Positions 51,925-59,601 of a stretch of DNA of 64,000 bases are shown here, one piece after another (the first letter of the stretch is position 1; every line of letters begins with the position of its first letter). The position numbers and the translations under genes are program-made. The notes beneath the pieces were generated by a model, which worked only from the letters and a program-made list of their open reading frames with translations, was not told the origin of the DNA and searched no databases. The stretch spans positions 84,143 to 148,142 of the forward strand of contig CAZSSH010000008.1 in NCBI GenBank assembly GCA_964609825.1, written 5' to 3'. This DNA is from CAZSSH01 sp964609825. GTDB taxonomy: Bacteria > Verrucomicrobiota > Lentisphaeria > Victivallales > Victivallaceae.

Positions 51925-53961
51925 TTATTTTGCCAACTCTGCCAGCGGCGCAACCAAAAGACCGTCGCGGCCGTCGGGCACATAGAGTTTGTCGCCGATC
52001 ACCGTCGCCGCGCCCGGCATACCCGGGAGCTCATATTGCTTGACCAGGGTCGGCGCGCCGTCAGGCGCTACGGCGATCACCCGCAATATCTTCCACGCCG
52101 GGTTGACCGTAATCAGCCGGTTTTGCCATACCGTTGCCAGACCATTGAGCCCTTTTCCGGCCAACCTTTGACGCGGCAGCTTGGCAACCGATGTTAAGTC
52201 CTCTTTTCCGGCAAGGAGATAACCGTTATTGGTCATAAGGAGCGCCAAGTCACCGTACCGGACGAGATTACCCGCCACGTTTTGGTTGACGTTAACGGCG
52301 ACTTCGTTGACCCGCACCGGGGTATCGGAACCGACATCATACCAGTAAGGCCCGCCGTGGTGCCAAAAAACCGCCGCATATTTGCCGAAAAACAACTCTC
52401 CGGCAATCTGCGGACCGTAGAACAACCCGGGGCCGGTCTCCTTGAGCTTGAGCTCCCAGCGATTGAGATCACTGATATCGTAGATGCGAAATTCGCGGAT
52501 GCCCGCCTCGACGAGCAAATAAGGTTTCGCCGACGGTGTCTCGACTTGCAGTACCGCTTCGTCCAAAGTTTGCCGTGAGAGCAAAACAAGCTTGCCGTCA
52601 ACGCCGATTTGCCAAACACTGCCCCCGCCATGCATCTCAGCAACGATCAATTTGTCCTCAAATTTGGTCAAATGCCGGACAAAACCGACGGCGGGATACC
52701 GTTGCCACCGGTTGTCTCTCAAATCAAGCACCAAAAGCCCCGCATCCCCGGCCGCCACCGCCGCATAATTGCCGTTTAAGGGCAAAATCTGCCGCACCAG
52801 CCCCGGCAGCGCAATGTGCTCAAAAGGCGGACATGCCGCGGGCGCAACGGGTTCGCCGACGTTTTGCATTTGCGGATTGTTTAACGGCGCAAAAGCGATT
52901 TCTTTTTGCGCGTTTAACACATAAAGATTGCTCTCGGTGCCCGCCGCCAACACGACGCCATTGCCGATGGCGGCGCCGCCGACGGCCTCGGGCACGGCCG
53001 GATCTTTGACCGGGATCGTCCAGCGCGAGATGATTTTGGGATTGGCCAAATCGGCAAGGTCAATCACCGCCACCCCGTTGTGGGCGTCGCACAGCAAGGC
53101 CCGGCTGCCCGCACCAAAGTCAACGCTCCAAAAGTCGGGGACACCGCGGTAATACGCCGGGGTTTTGAGCACCGCTTGTTTAACCGGAAGCATACCAGAG
53201 AAATCAATCACCTCCAGCCCGTGCCCGGCGCCGTAGCCTTTGGCATCTTTGGCGCGCGGCAGATAGTGCTCCAACGGGTAATTGGCCGCATGATGTCCGG
53301 TCGCCGCCAACACGAGATTGCCGCGCACCGCCACCCCGTCGCCGTAACCGTCGAGCGCGATTTCACCGAGCCGCCGGGGCTGCCGCGGATTTTGCACATC
53401 ATAGGCAATCACTTTGCGCTCGGCCCACACCCCGGCATACAGGCGATTGTCCCCGTAGGCGACCGACTGGACTTCATGCTTCTCCAAAAACGACGAGATA
53501 AATTGCGGCCGGGCGGGATCGCTGATGTCAATCGCCTCCACCCCGTAAAAACGGTTGGCGACATAAGCAATGTTGCCCGAAACTGCAATGCCGGTGGCTT
53601 TTTCCAACGTGTCATAATGACTCAATAATTGCGGCTTGGCGGGATTCTCAATCTTGACGATAAAAAGCCCGTCAATCCGGCTCGCCACCAAAGCAAGGTT
53701 GCCCCGCAGCGCCACTTGCCTCGTATCGCCCAAGCCGTCAAGCCTGCCCAAAATCCGCACGTCAGCCGGATCGGAAACATCAATGGTAAACAAATTGCCA
53801 CCGCCGACCGCCACCGCCAAAGTACCGTTGCCCGCCACATCGGTGCAGGGCCCCGTCGGCAGCACTTGCTGCAACTCCAGCGCCGACACCGCGAAATTCA
53901 TTACCGCCCCGGCCGCCAATATCATAATTTTCCTCACTGTCCGCATCATATTATTTACCAT
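51925..53961 (-). CDS. Exported LVIVD-repeat beta-propeller protein
   Basis: 678 residues from the ATG at 53961, one base after the pilin-like gene; a longer frame overlapping that gene is rejected. A second pair of ATGs at 53949/53946 begins a cleaner signal peptide (MMRTVRKIMILAAGAVMNFA). The mature part is a series of about 40-residue repeats of the LVIVD type, such as 'GLFIVKIENPAKPQLLSHYD', 'GVEAIDISDPARPQFISSFL' and 'VIAYDVQNPRQPRRLGEIAL'. They should form one or more propellers. No catalytic motif is seen. It is the secreted partner in the fourth cassette and may bind a surface glycan or protein. Confidence 0.8.
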   Translation of the reverse strand: MVNNMMRTVRKIMILAAGAVMNFAVSALELQQVLPTGPCTDVAGNGTLAVAVGGGNLFTIDVSDPADVRILGRLDGLGDTRQVALRGNLALVASRIDGLFIVKIENPAKPQLLSHYDTLEKATGIAVSGNIAYVANRFYGVEAIDISDPARPQFISSFLEKHEVQSVAYGDNRLYAGVWAERKVIAYDVQNPRQPRRLGEIALDGYGDGVAVRGNLVLAATGHHAANYPLEHYLPRAKDAKGYGAGHGLEVIDFSGMLPVKQAVLKTPAYYRGVPDFWSVDFGAGSRALLCDAHNGVAVIDLADLANPKIISRWTIPVKDPAVPEAVGGAAIGNGVVLAAGTESNLYVLNAQKEIAFAPLNNPQMQNVGEPVAPAACPPFEHIALPGLVRQILPLNGNYAAVAAGDAGLLVLDLRDNRWQRYPAVGFVRHLTKFEDKLIVAEMHGGGSVWQIGVDGKLVLLSRQTLDEAVLQVETPSAKPYLLVEAGIREFRIYDISDLNRWELKLKETGPGLFYGPQIAGELFFGKYAAVFWHHGGPYWYDVGSDTPVRVNEVAVNVNQNVAGNLVRYGDLALLMTNNGYLLAGKEDLTSVAKLPRQRLAGKGLNGLATVWQNRLITVNPAWKILRVIAVAPDGAPTLVKQYELPGMPGAATVIGDKLYVPDGRDGLLVAPLAELAK

Positions 53962-53962
53962 A

Positions 53963-54706
53963 TCACAAAGAGTCGCGAATTGCAATCGCATTGTCACGCC
54001 CAAACCAAAAGAGCCCGTACTGCTGCGCCGTTGAGTTGGTGTCGGTCGGGATGGCCTCGTAGGCAAGCGCGGCGGCATGACCGTCAAGATAAACCAGATT
54101 GATCCTCCCGTCATGGATGATTTTTTCGGGCATGGCGGTGGCCGGGGTGTACAACAATGTACTCTCAAACCACCCCGAGTTATTCCATGAGCCGTCGGCC
54201 ATGTACATGGCTTTGGACATGCTTTTGCACTGCGAAGTTTTGTAAATCAGGTGTTTGGCCGGAGTGGCGCGCACCTCGGCAATGCCGCTGGTAATCCCGT
54301 AAGTCCGACGCGAAGCCGACTTGGGATGGATGGCATAATGCGAGGCGCAAGTGTACACCGTATTGTTGGCATTCAAATAATTATGAATGTTGAGCCCGCG
54401 CTCAAACATGGTCGATCCGGAGAGATTGATCCCGACGTAAGGCGCCAACACGTTGTGCCAGCGCATCGCCTTTTGATTGTCTCCCGAGAGTGTCGCATAG
54501 TTGACCGGGGCAAAATACCCGTTGGAGTCAACCACATATTGCGTCCCCGCCGACCCGTGCTGTTTTAAATTGGCCAAACAGCTCATCGCCCGCGCCTTGT
54601 CCCGGGCCTTGTTAAGAGCGGGCAGCAGCATCGACGCCAAAATGGCGATAATCGCAATTACTACCAATAACTCGATCAGTGTAAATAAACCTTGACGACC
54701 TCTCAT
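53963..54706 (-). CDS. Pilin-like protein, cassette D
   Basis: 247 residues. The start at 54706 is chosen because AGGAAAGG lies seven bases upstream; an open extension to 54757 has no such site. N-terminus MRGRQGLFTLIELLVV: Leu at -1 of the Phe, with Gly one further back, and Glu at +5. The helix ends MLLPALNKARDKARA and 'CLANLKQHGSAGTQYVVDSNGYF' follows. 'HDGRINLVYLDGHAAALAYE' is a perfect H-x9-DGH motif near the C-terminus. It lies between a GntR gene and the LVIVD protein on the minus strand. Confidence 0.87.
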   Translation of the reverse strand: MRGRQGLFTLIELLVVIAIIAILASMLLPALNKARDKARAMSCLANLKQHGSAGTQYVVDSNGYFAPVNYATLSGDNQKAMRWHNVLAPYVGINLSGSTMFERGLNIHNYLNANNTVYTCASHYAIHPKSASRRTYGITSGIAEVRATPAKHLIYKTSQCKSMSKAMYMADGSWNNSGWFESTLLYTPATAMPEKIIHDGRINLVYLDGHAAALAYEAIPTDTNSTAQQYGLFWFGRDNAIAIRDSL

Positions 54707-54753
54707 AAATGGACCTTTCCTGTTATATTTTGGCAAATTTGCCGGATGATTTG

Positions 54754-55779
54754 TCAAACGATCTCAATCTGGGGCGTCTGCAGCCGCAACGCCGGTCCCT
54801 CGTCCGGCTCCCGCAAAAGCTCGACCGCCATGCGGCCCATCGTCTCCAGCGAAACCAAAACCCGCAAAGGATAGAGTTTTGGATCAATATCATGAAAATT
54901 GTTGCCGACCAGCTGCAACGGCAAATGATGATCGGTCAAATAGTTGCGCACCGTCTGCTGCAACGCGCCGCAGCAAAAGACCGCGGTGCAACCGGCATGA
55001 CTTGCCAGCAAATCCGTCAGCTGATCAGTGAGCGAAAGCGCGCTCCCGGTGATAAAATTTTGCTCGGACCATGGCACATTGGCGGCGGCAAACGCGGCCC
55101 GCGCCCCGTCGCGTTTGCGTGAATACTGTATCTCATGGTTGGAGTCCAAAAATAAAATATTACGGTGACCGAGCTCAAACAGTTTTTGCGTGACCAAAAA
55201 ACCCATCGCCTGATAATCGATCCTCACACATTTAAACTCGTCGGTCGCAAACAGCGGGTTGACCAGCACCACCGGGATATGCAAGCGGTCGCGGATGGTC
55301 TTGATTACCTCCAGCTTGTCGGCGGCAGGCTGCAGCCAAATCACCCCGGAGCTTTTGTCCAAAGCGACGCCCAGCATATTTTGCTCGCTCACCGGCGCAA
55401 AATTGATCAGTTGACACAAATAATCACAGTCGGACAACCCCTTAAAAATACCGCTGAGCTCCATCATGATAAAAGGATCATAGACACAAGCATTGCCGTC
55501 GCCGATGATGATCCCGACATAGCTTGACCGATGACGCAGCTTGAGCACCGACGGGTTGATAAACGTCCCGTGCCGCGGCCGCCGCAAGAGCAACCCCTCG
55601 GCGACCAACGCATCCAATGCCTTGCGCACCGTCCCGGTGGACATCGAGAAAATTTTGCAGAGCTCCTGCTCGGTCGTCAATTTGCAATTAACCGCCTCAT
55701 CGCCCGAAGCGGAGGCGATCAAACTGTAGACATAGCGCCGGATTTGCAGATAACCGGGCGTACTGTTGGCTGATTTCAT
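54754..55779 (-). CDS. GntR-type regulator with LacI-like ligand-binding domain, cassette D
   Basis: 341 residues. An N-terminal winged helix (about 8-80) reads 'YLQIRRYVYSLIASASGDEA', 'LTTEQELCKIFSMSTGTVRK' and 'LLLRRPRHGTFINPS'. The remainder is a type I periplasmic-binding fold ('YVGIIIGDGNACVYDPFIMM', 'FKCVRIDYQAMGFLVTQKLF', 'GHRNILFLDSN', 'LQLVGNNFHDIDPKLYPL'), like GalR/AraR effector domains. It heads the unit and probably represses it until a sugar binds. Two direct TATGAATG repeats 10 bp apart downstream of its promoter are candidate operators. Confidence 0.86.
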   Translation of the reverse strand: MKSANSTPGYLQIRRYVYSLIASASGDEAVNCKLTTEQELCKIFSMSTGTVRKALDALVAEGLLLRRPRHGTFINPSVLKLRHRSSYVGIIIGDGNACVYDPFIMMELSGIFKGLSDCDYLCQLINFAPVSEQNMLGVALDKSSGVIWLQPAADKLEVIKTIRDRLHIPVVLVNPLFATDEFKCVRIDYQAMGFLVTQKLFELGHRNILFLDSNHEIQYSRKRDGARAAFAAANVPWSEQNFITGSALSLTDQLTDLLASHAGCTAVFCCGALQQTVRNYLTDHHLPLQLVGNNFHDIDPKLYPLRVLVSLETMGRMAVELLREPDEGPALRLQTPQIEIV

Positions 55780-55796
55780 CGTTTTATTACTTTATG

Positions 55797-55814
55797 TATG
55801 AATGTATATGAATG
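55797..55814. promoter_or_regulatory. Candidate operator: two TATGAATG repeats
   Basis: TATGAATG at 55797-55804 and 55807-55814, one helical turn apart, lie between the minus-strand promoter and the GntR start. Confidence 0.5.
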
Positions 55815-55824
55815 ATTTATTTAT

Positions 55825-55853
55825 AGTTTAGCACAAACCCCACGCCAAGTCAA
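55825..55853 (-). promoter_or_regulatory. Promoter of cassette D
   Basis: Minus strand TTGACT (55848-55853), 17 bp, TAAACT (55825-55830) with upstream TG as an extended -10. Confidence 0.5.
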
Positions 55854-55910
55854 GAGCGGCGGCAAAAAAAATCAAAAAAAAGATATTTTTCGTACCTGAC
55901 TTCAAATCGT

Positions 55911-55938
55911 TTGCAAAATAAAAAAGTTAACTTATATT
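55911..55938 (+). promoter_or_regulatory. Promoter of the membrane-protein operon 55.9-59.6 kb
   Basis: TTGCAA (55911-55916), 16 bp, TATATT (55933-55938). Confidence 0.6.
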
Positions 55939-55978
55939 ATTGAGAAACGTACTTATCATGACCGCCGGGAGAAATATC

Positions 55979-56872
55979 ATGATTGACAAACTGCAACGTT
56001 GCTGGAGCCTTTTCGTCAAGTCCGTCAAAGCCATCACCGCCAATAAAAAACTCCTGATTTTTCCGTTGATTTCAGGTGCGGTGCTGTTGCTGTTGATCCT
56101 GCTCATTGTTGGCGGCGTGACCGCGCTGTTGCTGCTTTGTCCATCGCTTTTGACCGAAGGCGGCGAGGCCGCGGCCGAGCAGGATGCCCAATCCGGCAAC
56201 CCGATTTTGGAATTTGCCGTGTTTGCAATCTCATATCTTATCTTTATGCTGGTCGCCACCGTTTGCAATGTCGCCTTTGTCTCTCAGATCTTTCAATCGT
56301 TGCGGCAAGAGCCGGTGAGTGTCCGGGCCGGGTTCCGCTTTGCTTTCGGCCGGTTTAAAGCGATCCTGTACTGGTCGCTGCTGGCCTCGACGGTCGGCGT
56401 CATCCTCAACATGCTGCAGGAGCGGGCCGGGTTTTTGGGCTCGATCGCGTTAAAAATCATCGGAGTGGTGTGGGCGGTGGCGAGTTGTTTTGCCATCCCC
56501 TGCATCATCTTTGACCCGGCGCTCAATAACCCCTTGGAGGTGCTCCGGCGCTCGGGGGCCACCATTAAAAAAACTTGGGGCGAGGCATTGATCGGGTTTG
56601 TCGGTTTTCAATCACTGATTATGTTGTCAGTGATTTCGTATATCATTTTTTGCGTGGCCGGCGCCGTCGCCGCCGTGGCGGTCCCGGTGCTGATCATCCC
56701 CGGCGTACTGTTTGGGGGAATCGCCACAATAGCCCTCTTTGGTTTTATTTATCTCGTAAGTACCGCCCAACAAATCTATCAGAGCGCGCTCTATTTGTAT
56801 GCCCAGGGGCAGCTGGTCGGCGATTTCACCGTCGAGGATATGACCGGCGCTTTTAAAACCAAAGGCAAATAA
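55979..56872 (+). CDS. Multi-pass membrane protein, paralog 1 (DUF6159-like)
   Basis: 297 residues from the ATG at 55979 (CCGGGAGAAATATC upstream). A longer frame to 55940 is unlikely because it starts at the -10. Five to six hydrophobic segments are visible: 'LLLLILLIVGGVTALLLLC', 'FAVFAISYLIFMLVATVCNV', 'WSLLASTVGVILNML', 'VVWAVASCFAIPCIIF' and two near the C-terminus. A conserved helix 'SGATIKKTWGEALIGFVGF' is shared with the next protein. The pattern is like that of DUF6159-type proteins, of unknown function; this name is tentative. It heads a four-gene operon. Confidence 0.7.
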   Translation: MIDKLQRCWSLFVKSVKAITANKKLLIFPLISGAVLLLLILLIVGGVTALLLLCPSLLTEGGEAAAEQDAQSGNPILEFAVFAISYLIFMLVATVCNVAFVSQIFQSLRQEPVSVRAGFRFAFGRFKAILYWSLLASTVGVILNMLQERAGFLGSIALKIIGVVWAVASCFAIPCIIFDPALNNPLEVLRRSGATIKKTWGEALIGFVGFQSLIMLSVISYIIFCVAGAVAAVAVPVLIIPGVLFGGIATIALFGFIYLVSTAQQIYQSALYLYAQGQLVGDFTVEDMTGAFKTKGK

Positions 56873-56888
56873 TCGCCGGGGAAATCGT

Positions 56889-57734
56889 ATGAAAGAAACC
56901 TTGCGTCAGAGTTGGAGCATCTTTTGTCAAGCCGCCAAAGTATTCAAGAGCGACCGCAAATTGCTGGTTGCCGGATGTATTTTGACCGTGCTCATGGTTC
57001 TTATTTATTTGATCGCCATCCGCATCAAGCTGGCGGTATCGCCGAGTCTCTTTACCAATATGGATAAAGAGTGGCTGCAACAAATAATAATTGCCGGAGA
57101 AATTCGGAAATTGGCGGCGTTTTTATGCATTCATTTCCTCTATTGCGTCAGCTTCTATTTTTTATACACCGTTTATATTTCCGAATTTTTGCAATCAAAG
57201 CGGCAACAACCGGTCAATTGGTGCCGCGGTTTTTCCTTTGGCTTACGCCGGATTAAAATCATTTTGCCATGGTCGCTCCTGATCACAACAGTCTGGTTTG
57301 TGCTGGATATCCTCCAATGCCGATACGGCTTTCCGGGCATCATCGCCGGCAAAACGGTCGCATATACATGGGCGGCGGCCTGCTGTTTTGACGTTGCCGC
57401 CATCGTCACCGCTTTGGAGCTCGACACGCCCAAGGAAATCCTCCAAAGCTCGCTCAAGACCCTCCGCAAAACTTGGGGCAAAGTTATCACCGGAGTTTTA
57501 TTCTATCTGCCACTCATTGCCGGCTGGGGGATCATTATCCTGATTTTCCCTGCGGACGTGATTATAACCAAGATGCTCTTGGCATTGGAAATAACGGCAA
57601 TCGGACTATACTTTCTCATTTTAATCACTTGGGAGGCCTATATGGTAATATTGTACCAAAAAACCCGCGAACAGCTGCCCGGCGGGGAAGCCGCTCCGGC
57701 AAATGAACCGCAAACCGCGTTGCAAACGGAGTAA
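56889..57734 (+). CDS. Multi-pass membrane protein, paralog 2 (DUF6159-like)
   Basis: 281 residues, start at 56889 with GGGGAAATCGT upstream. It mirrors the previous gene: opening 'LRQSWSIFCQAAKVFKSDRKLL' against 'LQRCWSLFVKSVKAITANKKLL', then 'FLQSKRQQPVNWCRGFSFGL' against 'IFQSLRQEPVSVRAGFRFAF', and 'LKTLRKTWGKVITGVLFYL' against 'GATIKKTWGEALIGFVGFQ'. The two clearly arose by duplication. The central loop differs in length. Function unknown; the ~16 bp gap and shared strand place both in one operon with the DUF2157-type and GDYXXLXY-type genes downstream. Confidence 0.68.
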   Translation: MKETLRQSWSIFCQAAKVFKSDRKLLVAGCILTVLMVLIYLIAIRIKLAVSPSLFTNMDKEWLQQIIIAGEIRKLAAFLCIHFLYCVSFYFLYTVYISEFLQSKRQQPVNWCRGFSFGLRRIKIILPWSLLITTVWFVLDILQCRYGFPGIIAGKTVAYTWAAACCFDVAAIVTALELDTPKEILQSSLKTLRKTWGKVITGVLFYLPLIAGWGIIILIFPADVIITKMLLALEITAIGLYFLILITWEAYMVILYQKTREQLPGGEAAPANEPQTALQTE

Positions 57735-57739
57735 AAATC

Positions 57740-59053
57740 ATGGCCAAAAAGAAATGTGAGTGCGTCTCCGCCCAGTGGCTCTTGGAGGCATTGCCGGAGC
57801 TCATGGATCAGCAAATCATTGATGAGGGAAACGCCAAACGTCTGGAGCAGTTTTGCCGCCAAAAAATCGCGCAAAAAACTGACAACAGCGGCCGCCATCT
57901 ATTGCTCGCGCTCGGCTGTTGCTGCGCGTTGTTGATCGCGCTCGGGATGGCGCTGATTTTGTCCCACAACTGGGATCAGCTGTCCAACGCTACCCGGCTC
58001 TTGCTCGGCAATCTGCCGCTCGCGGGCGGCATCGCCTTTGGCCTTATAAGCTTGCTCAAGGACAAGAGCTCGGCATGGACCGAGTCCGCCGCGATCATCC
58101 TTATCATCGGCATCGGCTGCTCAATTGCGGCAGTGGCCCAGGTCTACAATCTGGGCGGCTCAGTCAAAGATTTTTTGCAGCTTTGGCTGCTGCTCAGTCT
58201 GCCGTTGGTGTGGGTGCTCCGCAGCATCTCGGCGGTGCTTTTGGGCTCCATCCTTTTTGTGACTTGGGGGGCCAATGCGTGCCACCCCCGGGATCCGGCC
58301 GGCCCCTACTGGAGTTTGCTGTGGCTGCTGACCAATGCCGGATATTTGTTTCATGTCCTCAAAGTTAAAAACAGCAGCATCCGACAGGCCTTTGCCCGCT
58401 GGCTCTTGGTGCCGATATTGATTTACTACCCGATTTTTACCGGGATTTTTGCCGACCACGGCACTGCCGGTACGGTGATGCTTTGCTTGCTCGCCGCCTT
58501 GCTGCTCTATCTCGGACTTTGGCTGTTGCAAAATAACCGGCCAAGCGCATCCCTGACGGTTTGCGGTTTTTTGGGTCTGCTGATCGCCGGGGCGATTGCC
58601 GCTTACCCGCATACCACCACCTCCACAACCGTATTTATACTTAACCCCGAAGTCTGGCAATGGAGCAACCTCCCGCCGGCGTTGATTTTTGCGGCCGTCA
58701 TGATTTTTTTGGCGGAGCGCACGGTCATGCGACGGCAATTTTACTGGCTGCTGCCGATCCTGCTGGCGGCGGTGTTGCTGCTGATCCCCGAAACATGGCT
58801 CTGCCTCGGCGGCAGTATCTTGCTGTTTTCCGCCGGAGGAATTTTGCTCTTTTTATCATTTCACCGGCAAAGTCTCGCCCTTTTAAACGGCGGCGCGGCG
58901 GCGATTGTGGTGCTGGCGGCAGAGTGGTTTTTGAGCAACGATTTCCCGATCTTGTGGCGCGGCGTCGGCTTTATCGTCATCGGCGCCGTATTCGGAGTTC
59001 TCAACTTGCTCTTTTATAAAAAATTCAAAGCGATTAAAGGAGGTCAAGCATGA
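57740..59053 (+). CDS. DUF2157-type membrane protein
   Basis: 437 residues. A soluble N-terminus (about 1-50) contains 'WLLEALPELMDQQIIDEGNA'. It is followed by paired helices and the DUF2157 hallmark 'LGMALILSHNWDQLSNATRLLLGNLPLAGG'-type block near 68-97 (short form: ILSHNWDQL). About ten further hydrophobic segments fill the rest. In other bacteria this family is commonly followed by a GDYXXLXY-domain protein, as here. Its biochemical role is not known. The stop overlaps the next start by ATGA. Confidence 0.8.
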   Translation: MAKKKCECVSAQWLLEALPELMDQQIIDEGNAKRLEQFCRQKIAQKTDNSGRHLLLALGCCCALLIALGMALILSHNWDQLSNATRLLLGNLPLAGGIAFGLISLLKDKSSAWTESAAIILIIGIGCSIAAVAQVYNLGGSVKDFLQLWLLLSLPLVWVLRSISAVLLGSILFVTWGANACHPRDPAGPYWSLLWLLTNAGYLFHVLKVKNSSIRQAFARWLLVPILIYYPIFTGIFADHGTAGTVMLCLLAALLLYLGLWLLQNNRPSASLTVCGFLGLLIAGAIAAYPHTTTSTTVFILNPEVWQWSNLPPALIFAAVMIFLAERTVMRRQFYWLLPILLAAVLLLIPETWLCLGGSILLFSAGGILLFLSFHRQSLALLNGGAAAIVVLAAEWFLSNDFPILWRGVGFIVIGAVFGVLNLLFYKKFKAIKGGQA

Positions 59054-59601
59054 CCGCCAAAACTTATAAAAAAATTCGGATTGCGGCGTTTATCGTTTGC
59101 TCGCTCGTCTTTATCGCCGTACCGCTCTCGATGGCGTACCAATATCACCAGATCCGGCAACAGGGAGAAGCCTTTACCTTTGAAGTTGAGGGTTACGACC
59201 CCTATACGCCGATGCTCGGGCGCTTTGTCCGCATCCGGCTGCAGCCGAGCGAATACCGGATCTCTGACAAAACCTTGGAGGATCGACTGGAAAAGTATTC
59301 CTACCGCGATAACCACCCGTTGTACGTCGAATTTACCGCCGGCGGCGACGGTCTGGCCAAAATCGGCAAAGTCTCCGCCCAAATCCCCGCCACCCGGAGT
59401 TATTGGAAAATCATCAACTATTATTATTACGAATCCAAGCTCAACATCCATTACCCGCTCGACCGCGTTTATATGAATGAAAACCGCGCGCCGAAGTTGG
59501 AAAAAGAGTTAACCAACCGCAAAGTCAAAGTGACCGCCACCGTCCGCCTCCGCGACGGCATCGGTGTCCTGGACAAAATCGAGTTCAAACCGGCCAAGTG
59601 A
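59050..59601 (+). CDS. GDYXXLXY-domain protein
   Basis: 183 residues with one N-terminal membrane helix (about 10-30, 'IAAFIVCSLVFIAVPLSM'), so probably anchored and facing outside. The family region runs 'GYDPYTPMLGRFVRIRLQPS' (about 55-74), where the signature G-D-Y-x-x-L-x-Y is changed to G-R-F-V-R-I-R-L, so two of its three landmark residues differ. 'YPLDRVYMNENRAPKLEKEL' matches the later 'Y-x-[LV]-[PD]-x-x-R-[YV]-[YF]-x-x-E' block. This family normally travels with DUF2157 proteins, and the ATGA overlap fits. Function unknown. Confidence 0.75.
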   Translation: MTAKTYKKIRIAAFIVCSLVFIAVPLSMAYQYHQIRQQGEAFTFEVEGYDPYTPMLGRFVRIRLQPSEYRISDKTLEDRLEKYSYRDNHPLYVEFTAGGDGLAKIGKVSAQIPATRSYWKIINYYYYESKLNIHYPLDRVYMNENRAPKLEKELTNRKVKVTATVRLRDGIGVLDKIEFKPAK

